64,000 nt of DNA from Mycobacterium avium subsp. avium (GTDB taxonomy: Bacteria > Actinomycetota > Actinomycetes > Mycobacteriales > Mycobacteriaceae), in NCBI RefSeq assembly GCF_009741445.1, contig NZ_CP046507.1, positions 2,852,001-2,916,000 on the forward strand, in the 5' to 3' direction. The notes under the pieces are model-generated. The model saw only the letters and a list, made by a program, of their open reading frames with translations. It was not told the DNA's origin and did not search any database. Every line of letters starts with the position of its first letter. The first letter of the stretch is position 1. Positions 1 to 7,766 of the stretch are shown here, piece after piece. The translations under genes were made by a program, and so were the position numbers.

Positions 1-1183
1 ACAGCAGCAGCGCGACGACGCTCAGCCCGACCGGCACGGCGCGGCGCAACACGTACTTCGTCGACCGGTACCAGAACTGCTCCACCAGCGGCTTGTGCGC
101 CGGATCCCGGAACGAACGCTGCCCGTGCAGGATGCGATGCATCACCCGGCGGGCGTCCATCGTGTCCAGTCGGGGCCCGAGCAACACGATCGCCGCCGGG
201 GTGATCACCACGGCGGCGATCGCGACGATGATCGCGGTGGCCACGATGGTGTAGGCCGACGACTTCAGGAAGTACATCGGGAACACCGCCATCACCGCCA
301 TCGACAACCCGACGGTGGTGGCCGAGAACAGCACCGTCCGCCCGGCGGTGGCCATGGTCCGGTACAGCGCCCGGTCCCGGTCCTCGGTGCGGGCCAGCTC
401 CTCGCGGTAGCGGGTGATGATCAGCAGGTTGTAGTCGATCGCCAGGGCCAGACCCATGGCGATGGACAGGTCCAGCGCGTAGGTCGACACGTCGGTGGCA
501 AAGCTGATCAGCCGCAGCACCGACATGGTGCCGACGATGGCCAAGGCGCCCAGCACGACCGGCAGCGTCGCGGCCACCACGCCGCCGAGCACCCACACCA
601 GCACGGCGAAGCTCAGCGGGATCGCGATGGACTCCATCAACAGCAGATCCCGCTGGTTCTGGGCGTTGATCTGGGCATACGCCACGGCCATGCCGCCGGC
701 GCGCACGGTGACGCCGTCACGGTCGTGCACCAGCTCACGGGTGAGGGTGCTGGCGTACTTCTGCGCGTCGTTCTCGCCGCCCTTCAGGCCGGCGACGATC
801 ATCCCGGACTTGTTGTCCTTGCTGATCAGCTGGGCGGCGGCGGCCGGCGGCGACGTCCAGGCCGACGACACATTCATCACCCACGGCGAATTCTTCAGTT
901 TGTCGACGATGTCGGTGCCGACCCAGTGCGCCTGGGGGCTGCGGGCGCCGTCGGGGGCGCTCACCACGATCAGCATTTGCTGATCGGTCTGGTTGAACCG
1001 GTCCCGCAGGATCTCGGTGGCCCGGGCGGACTCCGACGTCGGATCCTGGAAGCCGCCGCCGGACAGGCTGTTGACCACCGGCAGGCCGAAGATCGCCGCG
1101 CCCACCATGACCAGGACCGCGATCCCGATGATACGGCGCGGCGCGGCGATGGCCAGCCGGGTGATTACTCGCAGCATGGCCAT
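1..1183 (-). CDS. MMPL/RND-family lipid transporter, N-terminal part (runs off the window)
   Basis: The reverse strand reads open from an ATG at 1183 (start MAMLRVITRLAIAAP) to the window edge, giving about 394 residues. An N-terminal membrane segment is followed by a periplasmic porter domain with GGGFQDPTSESARA. Then comes a run of membrane helices carrying GLALAIDYNLLIITRYREEL. The Asp-Tyr pair in that helix is the proton-relay signature of MmpL proteins. The family exports lipids or siderophores across the inner membrane using the proton gradient. A GGGTAGG sequence precedes the start, and an in-frame GTG at 1186 is the alternative. The gene is divergent from the Eis-like gene across 192 bp. 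The substrate and the exact MmpL subtype cannot be told because the second half is missing. Confidence 0.85.
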   Translation of the reverse strand, partial: MAMLRVITRLAIAAPRRIIGIAVLVMVGAAIFGLPVVNSLSGGGFQDPTSESARATEILRDRFNQTDQQMLIVVSAPDGARSPQAHWVGTDIVDKLKNSPWVMNVSSAWTSPPAAAAQLISKDNKSGMIVAGLKGGENDAQKYASTLTRELVHDRDGVTVRAGGMAVAYAQINAQNQRDLLLMESIAIPLSFAVLVWVLGGVVAATLPVVLGALAIVGTMSVLRLISFATDVSTYALDLSIAMGLALAIDYNLLIITRYREELARTEDRDRALYRTMATAGRTVLFSATTVGLSMAVMAVFPMYFLKSSAYTIVATAIIVAIAAVVITPAAIVLLGPRLDTMDARRVMHRILHGQRSFRDPAHKPLVEQFWYRSTKYVLRRAVPVGLSVVALLL

Positions 1184-1375
1184 CACCTACCCAAAACCGA
1201 GGTGTTTGACCCGCCGAATTGCTCACACCGGCCCGCGTTCGCCGGCGCCGTGCCGGCGGGCCGCCCGTGGTTTGACCATCCGGCACTCGGGTATCGGACC
1301 TAAAAGCACACTCGGGAGGCGGATTCGAGCTGCACAGCGCCGGTTGGCCTGGGCTACAAGCGGATTGGATGTGCA

Positions 1376-2614
1376 ATGAACACGCAGGACGACGGCATCG
1401 CCATTCGGCATCCCACCGAGGATGACTGGCAGGCGGTCTTCGAGAACCAGGCCCGCACCTTCGGCGATCCGGTGGGCCCGCAAGACCTCGAGGCGTGGAA
1501 ACGCCGGGTCCGCCTCGACGACATTCTCATCGCCGAGGACGTCTCCGATCCGAAGAACCCGTTCCTGGTGGGAACCTCCATCATCTACCCGGCGCAGCTG
1601 ACCGTGCCCGGCGGCGCCAACCTGCGAGCCGCGTGGTTGACGATGATCGCCGTCGCATCAACGCATCAGGGCAAGGGGCTGTGGGCGCAGCTCAGCGCCA
1701 AGGGGCTCGGAATCCTGTTGGACCGCGGCTATCCGATCGTCTGTGGCGTGCCCACCCAGACCGCGATGTACGACGGTTTCGGCGCCGGCGTGTCCAGCTA
1801 CAGCCACACCTACGCCATCGACCGTCGCTTCGCGAAGCTGCGGGACGCACCCGGCGACGACCGGGCGCGCGAGGTCAACGCCGCAACGGCACGACGTCAC
1901 CTGCCCGGGCTCTACGAACGATGGTGTGCCGTCACGCCGGGGGCGGTGACCCGGGACAAGGCCTGGTGGGCCGACCACCTGGAAGACCGAACGACCCAGC
2001 GCGGCAACGGATCTGCGTTGCACTACACCATCCACCCGGACGGCTTCCTGACCTATCGGGTGGTCGGCTCGCGCCAGCACGCGTTTCGGCCGCCGCTGGG
2101 CACGGTGGTGGTCGAGGACTTCTGCCCCATCACCGACCAGGCGCACACCGAGTTGCTGCAGACGCTACTGGTTTTGGAGATGTTCTATCGCGTCGAGATC
2201 GATGTGCCGCCCGACGATCCGCTGCCGCTCAAACTCGTCGACCAGCGCGCCGCCGAGACGAAAGGCATCAGCGACTTCCTCTGGGTGCGGATCAACGACA
2301 TCCCCGAGGTGTTGGGGGCCCGCGGCTACGCCGCCGACACCGACATCGTGCTCGACGTCACAGACCCGCTGGGACTGGCCGGGGGGCGGTTCCAGCTGCA
2401 GACGCGCGACGGCGCCGGCAAGTGCACGCCGCACGACGGGCCCGCGGACCTCGAGATCGGGCTGGCCGACCTGGCCACCGTGTACATGGGCGCCCACCGG
2501 GGCGCCCAGTTGGCCCGGGCCAAGCGCATCACCGAGCTGCGCCAGGGCGCGCTGGGCCGGCTGGACGCCGCCTTCGGCGCCGAGCGGGCCCCGTTCTGCG
2601 GCACGGTGCTGTGA
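1376..2614 (+). CDS. Eis-family GNAT N-acetyltransferase
   Basis: This 412-residue protein matches the Eis family (usually 400-410) along its length. It has an N-terminal GNAT fold with the acetyl-CoA loop VASTHQGKGLWAQL (about residues 93-106), a second degenerate GNAT domain, and a C-terminal SCP2-like domain ending RLDAAFGAERAPFCGTVL. Tyr132 in AMYDGFGAG corresponds to the general-acid Tyr of Eis. In Eis the free carboxylate of the last residue (usually Phe) acts as base; here the chain ends in Leu. Eis enzymes acetylate aminoglycosides, polyamines or Lys residues of host proteins at several positions. Which of these applies here is unknown, and it may be an Eis paralogue rather than the orthologue. 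It is transcribed away from the MMPL gene. Confidence 0.85.
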   Translation: MNTQDDGIAIRHPTEDDWQAVFENQARTFGDPVGPQDLEAWKRRVRLDDILIAEDVSDPKNPFLVGTSIIYPAQLTVPGGANLRAAWLTMIAVASTHQGKGLWAQLSAKGLGILLDRGYPIVCGVPTQTAMYDGFGAGVSSYSHTYAIDRRFAKLRDAPGDDRAREVNAATARRHLPGLYERWCAVTPGAVTRDKAWWADHLEDRTTQRGNGSALHYTIHPDGFLTYRVVGSRQHAFRPPLGTVVVEDFCPITDQAHTELLQTLLVLEMFYRVEIDVPPDDPLPLKLVDQRAAETKGISDFLWVRINDIPEVLGARGYAADTDIVLDVTDPLGLAGGRFQLQTRDGAGKCTPHDGPADLEIGLADLATVYMGAHRGAQLARAKRITELRQGALGRLDAAFGAERAPFCGTVL

Positions 2615-2806
2615 GACCGTTCTACGATCGCCCGGAAAGCTTTGGCGGCCAGCCTGTTTCGTTGGTTCGACGGGCGCCGGCCGGGCCGCGTCGGTGAGAG
2701 CAAGCCGCGACCGCCCGCCGAACGGCTATCCTGGGTGATGGTTCGGGATTTCGCTCCGCGGCAGAACGCCTGTTATTGTCGCCTACGCGGTCTCGGCCGA
2801 CCACAA

Positions 2807-2879
<73 letters not shown>

Positions 2880-2990
2880 CCACCTGCGGAATTTTCGTCT
2901 GTTCGGCGGCTCCCGCCGCGACCCCACGGGTTTTCCCGAAGCGCCCCGCGCATACCATCGCAGCGACGGTGATTTCTCAAAAGGGGTCCT

Positions 2991-3257
2991 GTGAAAACTG
3001 AGCTGAAGTGGGTCGAACCCTACCCGGGCCACTTCCACGCCAACATCGATGACCGCAGCGAATACCGGGTTCACGCGGTCTCGACGGGCGGCTTTCGCGC
3101 CGAGCGCGTTGACGACGGCTTCGTGCACCACGATCTCGGCCGGGCCGCCAGTGCCGCCGAGGCTCAGGGTATCTGCCAGGACCTGCACACCCGGACCCTG
3201 CGGCGCGCGGCGTGGGAGGCCTACATGGCCGAGCACGACCCGCCGGGCTGGGAATAG
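2991..3257 (+). CDS. small conserved hypothetical protein
   Basis: This 88-residue soluble protein is rich in acidic and aromatic residues (it begins MKTELKWVEPYPGHF and ends WEAYMAEHDPPGWE). The GTG start at 2991 has a strong AAGGGG ribosome binding site five bases upstream, which supports it as a real gene. No membrane segment, signal peptide or recognisable domain is seen. It lies between tRNA-Lys and the DUF3556 gene on the same strand, with a 138-bp gap to the next start. No function can be assigned. Confidence 0.7.
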   Translation: MKTELKWVEPYPGHFHANIDDRSEYRVHAVSTGGFRAERVDDGFVHHDLGRAASAAEAQGICQDLHTRTLRRAAWEAYMAEHDPPGWE

Positions 3258-3395
3258 CCGGCGGCGGCTGGCGCAGCGAATTCCGGAATCCATTTGCCGC
3301 CCTATCGCGACGCGAATAGGTAGTTTCTTGCTGGCACCGACCGGCGCCCAAAGGCCGGCCGGGCCCGTGAAATCCGCCGCGTCGAAGGAGCCGCA

Positions 3396-5135
3396 ATGGG
3401 ATTCATCCGGCCCAATCTGCCCGTCGTCGATGTGGCCGAGTGGAGCGCGCGGCCCCGCGCCGAGCGGCTGGTGCCGATGGCACGCCACATCGCCGAGAAC
3501 GGGTTCGGCACGCCGCTGGTGATGCACGTGATGTACGGCGTGAAGATCGCGCTGTACGTCCTCGGCGGCTGGCTGTTCGCCTGGTCCACCCGGGGCATCG
3601 GCGGCTTCGCCGAGGTCGGCGCCTGGTGGTCGGAGCCGATCGTGTTCCAGAAGGCGGTGCTCTACACGATGCTGTTCGAGGTCGTCGGCCTCGGTTGCTG
3701 CTTCGGCCCGCTGGCCGGGCGCTATTTCCCGCCGATGGGTTCCATCCTGTACTGGTTGCGGCCCGGCACAATTCGGTTGCCGCCGTGGCCGAATCGAATC
3801 CCGTTGACCCGGGGCAGCACCCGGACGCCGTTGGACGCCGCGCTGTACGGCGCCCTGCTGGTGCTGCTGGTGGGGGCGCTGGTCTCCGACGGCAGCGGGC
3901 CGATTCCCGCTCTGGACACGGCAATCGGCGTGCTGCCGCGCTGGCAGACCGCCGCGATTTTGGGCGTGCTGGCCGTGATCGCCCTGCGCGACAAGGTCAT
4001 CTTCCTGGCCGCGCGCGGCGAGGTGTATGCGCCCCTGGCGCTGGTGTTCCTGTTCGGCGGGGCGGACGTGGTGGTCGGGGCGAAGGTGGCCTTCATGGTG
4101 ATCTGGCTGGGCGCGGCCACGTCGAAGCTCAACCGGCACTTCCCGTTCGTCATCTCGACGATGCTGGCCAACAACCCGTTCATCCCGTCCGGGCCGCTCA
4201 AGCGCTCGATGTTCCGGCGCTATCCCGACGACCTGCGGCCCAGCGCGCTGGCCGGGTTCATCGCGCACTTCTCCACCGCGGTCGAGGGCCTGGTGCCGCT
4301 GGTGCTCTTCTGTTCAACCGGGGGCTGGCCGACGGCGCTCGCCGCGTTCGTGATGATCGTGTTCCACCTCAACATCCTGCTGGCCTTCCCGATGGGCGTG
4401 CCGCTGGAGTGGAACGTGTTCATGATCTTCGGGGTGCTGTGGCTGTTCGTCGCGCATGCGCGGGTGGGGTTGTCGAGCGTCGCCGACCCGTGGCCGATCG
4501 CCCTGCTGTTCGTGGTGATGGCCGGCACCGTCGTCGTCGGCAACCTGTACCCGCGCAAGGTGTCCTTCCTGCCGGGCATGCGCTACTACGCGGGCAACTG
4601 GGACACCACGCTGTGGTGCGTGCGGCCGTCGGCCGACGAGAAGATCCGGGTCGGCGCTCGCGCGCTGGGCCCGATGCAGCACCTGCAGCTGGAGCGGCTG
4701 TACGGCAGCAAGGAGGAGACCCTGATCCCGCTGCACCTGGCGCTGGCGTTCCGGGGCATGAACACCCACGGGCGCGCGCTGCTCACCCTGGCGCACCGGG
4801 CGATGGCCGACTACGACGAGGACGACTACAACCTGTGCGAGGGCGAAGTGCTGTGCGCCATGGTGCTGGGCTGGAACTTCGGCGACGGCCACCTGCACAA
4901 CGAATGCCTGATCGAGGCGCTGCAGCAGCGCTGCGGGTTCGAGCCGGGCGAGGTGCGGGTGGTGATCCTGGACGCCCAGCCCATCCACCGCCAGACGCAG
5001 GAGTACCGGTTGGTCGACGCGGCGACGGGCGAATTCGAGCGCGGCTACTGCACCGTCGACGACATGGCCACCGCGCAGCCGTGGGCCGACGACATTCCGG
5101 TGTACGTCCAGACCGGCCGGGTCAGCGATTCCTGA
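3396..5135 (+). CDS. DUF3556-type multi-pass membrane protein
   Basis: This 579-residue protein starts at an ATG with GAAGGAG seven bases upstream. After a short cytosolic stretch (GFIRPNLPVVDVAEW) there are about eight hydrophobic segments between residues 45 and 390. Then comes a C-terminal soluble domain of about 180 residues containing DEKIRVGARALGPMQHLQLE. The length and opening motif match my recollection of the actinobacterial DUF3556 family, whose function is unknown. The last five codons overlap the end of the convergent DUF3618 gene by 14 bp. Enzymatic residues could not be identified. Confidence 0.75.
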   Translation: MGFIRPNLPVVDVAEWSARPRAERLVPMARHIAENGFGTPLVMHVMYGVKIALYVLGGWLFAWSTRGIGGFAEVGAWWSEPIVFQKAVLYTMLFEVVGLGCCFGPLAGRYFPPMGSILYWLRPGTIRLPPWPNRIPLTRGSTRTPLDAALYGALLVLLVGALVSDGSGPIPALDTAIGVLPRWQTAAILGVLAVIALRDKVIFLAARGEVYAPLALVFLFGGADVVVGAKVAFMVIWLGAATSKLNRHFPFVISTMLANNPFIPSGPLKRSMFRRYPDDLRPSALAGFIAHFSTAVEGLVPLVLFCSTGGWPTALAAFVMIVFHLNILLAFPMGVPLEWNVFMIFGVLWLFVAHARVGLSSVADPWPIALLFVVMAGTVVVGNLYPRKVSFLPGMRYYAGNWDTTLWCVRPSADEKIRVGARALGPMQHLQLERLYGSKEETLIPLHLALAFRGMNTHGRALLTLAHRAMADYDEDDYNLCEGEVLCAMVLGWNFGDGHLHNECLIEALQQRCGFEPGEVRVVILDAQPIHRQTQEYRLVDAATGEFERGYCTVDDMATAQPWADDIPVYVQTGRVSDS

Positions 5136-5382
5136 CCCGGCGCACCGCCACCACCACGACCAGCGCCCCCACCCCGGCGAGCGACGCCAGCACTACCGGC
5201 TTTTGCACGAATCCGATCACCCGGGCCTTGAGGTCGTCGGCGAGGCGGCGCGGGTTGGCCCGCTCGGCGAGGGAGTCGACGGTGGTCGCCAGCTGGTCAC
5301 GGGCGACGTCGATGTCTCGCTTGATCGCTTCCGGGTCCCGGTCCGCCACTGTGTCCTCCAAGTCGCCCGCTGTCTGGCTCAT
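5122..5382 (-). CDS. DUF3618 single-pass membrane protein (Rv2520c-like)
   Basis: This 86-residue protein has a charged N-terminal helix ([20 protein letters not shown], then [19 protein letters not shown]) followed by one membrane span near residues 60-80 ([19 protein letters not shown]) and a basic tail. This is the DUF3618 layout, in which a helical hairpin is tethered to the inner membrane. Its place just upstream of bcp, on the opposite strand, matches Rv2520c in M. tuberculosis. It converges on the DUF3556 gene with a 14-bp overlap. The role of the family is not established. Confidence 0.85.
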   Translation of the reverse strand: MSQTAGDLEDTVADRDPEAIKRDIDVARDQLATTVDSLAERANPRRLADDLKARVIGFVQKPVVLASLAGVGALVVVVAVRRVRNR

Positions 5383-5453
5383 GCGCCTGCCCGAACTACC
5401 CTAGATCAGCTGGCGGCGATCCCCACGCTCCGGTGAACAGAAAGGGACTCACC

Positions 5454-5927
5454 TTGACCGAGACCACGCGGCTCGCACCGGGCGACAAAGCGCCCGCCTT
5501 CAGCCTGCCCGACGCCGACGGCAAGACCGTGAAGCTGTCCGACTTCAAGGGCCGCAAGGTGATCGTGTACTTCTATCCGGCCGCGTTGACGCCGGGATGC
5601 ACCAAGCAGGCGTGCGACTTTCGGGACAGCTTGGCCGAGCTCAACGGCGCCGGCTTGGACGTCGTCGGCATCTCCCCCGACAAGCCCGAGAAGCTGGCCA
5701 AGTTCCGCGACGCCGAGAAGCTGACCTTCCCGCTGCTGTCCGACCCGGACCGCAAGGTGCTGACGGCCTACGGCGCCTACGGCGAAAAGCAGATGTACGG
5801 CAAGACGGTCACCGGCGTCATCCGCTCCACCTTCGTGGTCGACGAGAAGGGCAGGATCGCCGTCGCCCAGTACAACGTGAAGGCCACCGGTCACGTCGCC
5901 AAGCTCCGCCGCGACCTGTCCGTCTAG
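5454..5927 (+). CDS. bcp: thiol peroxidase, bacterioferritin comigratory protein / PrxQ type
   Basis: This is a peroxiredoxin of the Bcp/PrxQ class that reduces hydrogen peroxide and organic hydroperoxides. The peroxidatic Cys lies in [20 protein letters not shown], and the second Cys five residues later (C-x4-C) is the resolving Cys typical of PrxQ. The catalytic PxxxT/S-x2-C pattern is intact. I chose TTG 5454 over the upstream GTG at 5433. It has AAAGGGA at proper distance and gives 157 residues, the length of M. tuberculosis Bcp (Rv2521), with the same opening ([15 protein letters not shown]). Its stop codon abuts the end of the convergent M20 peptidase gene. Confidence 0.95.
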   Translation: MTETTRLAPGDKAPAFSLPDADGKTVKLSDFKGRKVIVYFYPAALTPGCTKQACDFRDSLAELNGAGLDVVGISPDKPEKLAKFRDAEKLTFPLLSDPDRKVLTAYGAYGEKQMYGKTVTGVIRSTFVVDEKGRIAVAQYNVKATGHVAKLRRDLSV

Positions 5928-7349
5928 TCAGCCCGGGTTGGGCAGGTCAGCCAGGTTGGCCAGGTTGGCCAGCAGCAGCGCCTCGCTGATCGCCGCGCGT
6001 TCCAGCACGCCCAGATGCAGGCTCTCGTTGATGCTGTGCGCTTGGGTCGCCGGGTCTTCCACGCCGGTGACCAGAATCTTCGCCTCCGGGAAGGCGGCCG
6101 CGAATTCGGCGATGAACGGGATGGAGCCGCCCATGCCCATGTCGATCGGCTCGGTGCCCCACGCCAGGCGGAAGGCCGCGCGGGCGGCGTCGTAGACGCT
6201 GCCGCTGGCGTCGATCGCGTAGGGTTCGCCGATGTCCCCGCGGGTGACGCTGACCTGTGCGCCCCACGGCGCGTGCTGTTGCAGGTGCGCGGTCAGCGCG
6301 TCCAGGTGCGCCGCCGCGTCGCCGCCGGGCGCCACCCGCATGCTGATCTTGGCACGGGCCCGCGGGATCAGCGTGTTGGACGCCCGCTCGATGGGTGTGG
6401 CGTCGATACCGATCACGGTGATCGCCGGTTTGGCCCAAAGCCGTTGCGGCACTGAGCCCGAGCCGATCTCGGACACGCCTGGCAGCAAGCCCGAATCGGC
6501 GCGGACCCGCTCGGGCGGATAGTCGGGATAGTTCAGCGTGGCGATGTCTGTCTCATGCAGTCCGGCGACGGCCACGTTGCCGTCGTCGTCGTGCAGGCTG
6601 GCCAGCAGGCGCACCAGCACGCTCAGCGCGTCGGGCACCACCCCACCCCACAACCCGGAGTGCAGACCGTGGTCGAGGGTGGCGACCTCGACCACGCAGT
6701 CGACCAGGCCGCGCAGCGACACCGTCAACGCCGGCGTGTCGGCGCTCCAGTTGTCCGAGTCGGCAATGACGATCACGTCGGCGGCCAGGGTGTCGCGGTG
6801 CGCGGCCAGCAACCGCCCCAACGACGGCGAGCCGGATTCCTCTTCGCCCTCTACGAAGACCGTCACCCCCACCGGCGGCCGGCCGCCGTGCGCCCGGAAC
6901 GCCGCCAAATGTGTTGCGATGCCGGCCTTGTCGTCGGCGCTGCCGCGGCCGTAGAGCCGGCCGTCGCGTTCGGTGGGCTCGAAGGGCGGCGAGACCCATT
7001 GCCCGCGGTCGCCTTCGGGCTGCACGTCGTGGTGGGCATACAACAGCACGGTGGGCGCGCCGGGCGGCGCGGGATGGCGGGCGATGACCGCCGGCGCGCC
7101 GCCTTCGCTGACGATCCGCACATCGCCGAAACCGGCCTGCGCCAACAAATCTGCCACCGCCCGCGCGCTGCGCTGCACCTCGGACCGTCGCCCGGGGTCG
7201 GCCCACACCGATTCGATGCGCACCAGCTCTTCCAGGTCGCGCCGCACCGACGGCAGCACCTCGCGCACCCGCTCCGTTATCTCGCGAGCAGACGCAAAAG
7301 CCCCTTCTTCACGGCGTGTCGCGGCGCTATTGTGTCTGCTCGCGCTCAA
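5928..7349 (-). CDS. M20-family metallopeptidase / dipeptidase (Rv2522c-like)
   Basis: This 473-residue zinc peptidase is of the M20/DapE-ArgE-CPG2 type. The metal ligands sit in VLLYAHHDVQPEG (His-x-Asp), GRGSADDKAG (bridging Asp), the catalytic Glu pair VEGEEESGSPS, and a late His in TQAHSINESLHLG. A dimerisation domain separates the halves. The reading starts at TTG 7349, which overlaps the acpS stop as TTGA and has GGAG six bases upstream, so coupling to acpS is likely. However, codons 3-22 contain a 10-bp inverted repeat, so a later GTG (7268 or 7259) cannot be excluded. The length fits Rv2522c (about 470). A tandem LANLANLAD repeat lies at the C-terminus. The substrate is unknown, and DapE function is not implied. 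Confidence 0.85.
   Translation of the reverse strand: MSASRHNSAATRREEGAFASAREITERVREVLPSVRRDLEELVRIESVWADPGRRSEVQRSARAVADLLAQAGFGDVRIVSEGGAPAVIARHPAPPGAPTVLLYAHHDVQPEGDRGQWVSPPFEPTERDGRLYGRGSADDKAGIATHLAAFRAHGGRPPVGVTVFVEGEEESGSPSLGRLLAAHRDTLAADVIVIADSDNWSADTPALTVSLRGLVDCVVEVATLDHGLHSGLWGGVVPDALSVLVRLLASLHDDDGNVAVAGLHETDIATLNYPDYPPERVRADSGLLPGVSEIGSGSVPQRLWAKPAITVIGIDATPIERASNTLIPRARAKISMRVAPGGDAAAHLDALTAHLQQHAPWGAQVSVTRGDIGEPYAIDASGSVYDAARAAFRLAWGTEPIDMGMGGSIPFIAEFAAAFPEAKILVTGVEDPATQAHSINESLHLGVLERAAISEALLLANLANLADLPNPG
7284..7343. repeat. 10-bp inverted repeat at the acpS/M20-peptidase junction
   Basis: GCGAGCAGAC (7284-7293) is repeated in inverse as GTCTGCTCGC (7334-7343) with a 40-bp spacer. 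The arm with its following GCAAAA resembles a short dispersed intergenic motif that I recall from slow-growing mycobacteria. Here it falls inside the predicted first codons of the peptidase, which makes that start uncertain. Confidence 0.55.
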
Positions 7350-7738
7350 GGAGTCTCCAGGATCGCCACCGCGGCGGCGGTGTCTTTCTCGTGCGTCAGC
7401 GACACGTGAATCGTCACGTCGGCCAGGTGCTTGGCGATGTCACCGCTCAACCGGACCCGCGGGCGCCCCCACATGTCGGTGACCACCTCGATGTCGCGGT
7501 GGATGTCCTCGCGCAGCACCGGCCGCTGCGCGAACCGTGAACCCGACCAGGCCTTGATCACGGCCTCCTTGGCGGCCCAGCGGGCCGCCAGGTGACGCGC
7601 CGCCGACGAGCTCTTGTCCGACGCGTCGCGGCGCTCCCCCGGCGTGAACGTCTCGGAGAAGACCGTTCCCGGCTGGTCGACCTGCTCGGCGAATTCGGGA
7701 ATCGAGACGAGATCGATCCCCACACCGACAATTCCCAT
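7346..7738 (-). CDS. acpS: holo-[acyl-carrier-protein] synthase
   Basis: This enzyme transfers 4'-phosphopantetheine from CoA to the ACP domain of FAS-I. The 130-residue protein begins MGIVGVGIDLVSI, containing the Mg-binding GIDLVSI motif. It also carries the second signature ARWAAKEAVIKAW (WxxKEAxxK). The ATG at 7738 gives exactly the length of M. tuberculosis AcpS. A longer open frame to 8056 is only overlap with the 3' end of fas. The gene starts 28 bp after the fas stop on the same strand, so enzyme and substrate are almost certainly co-expressed. The TGA stop overlaps the TTG start of the M20 peptidase. Confidence 0.97.
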   Translation of the reverse strand: MGIVGVGIDLVSIPEFAEQVDQPGTVFSETFTPGERRDASDKSSSAARHLAARWAAKEAVIKAWSGSRFAQRPVLREDIHRDIEVVTDMWGRPRVRLSGDIAKHLADVTIHVSLTHEKDTAAAVAILETP

Positions 7739-7766
7739 GGGTCGCCAGGCTAACGGATCGCCGCCG

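Noticed and set aside
95..1303. 402-residue + strand ORF opposite the MMPL gene
   Set aside because: Its protein is dominated by His, Gly and Arg repeats typical of antisense reading of GC-rich DNA, while the minus strand encodes a clean MMPL protein.
5928..5990. Tandem ccaggttgg repeats as a VNTR-like element
   Set aside because: They are three short imperfect copies encoding LANLANLAD at the peptidase C-terminus, too short to call a repeat locus.
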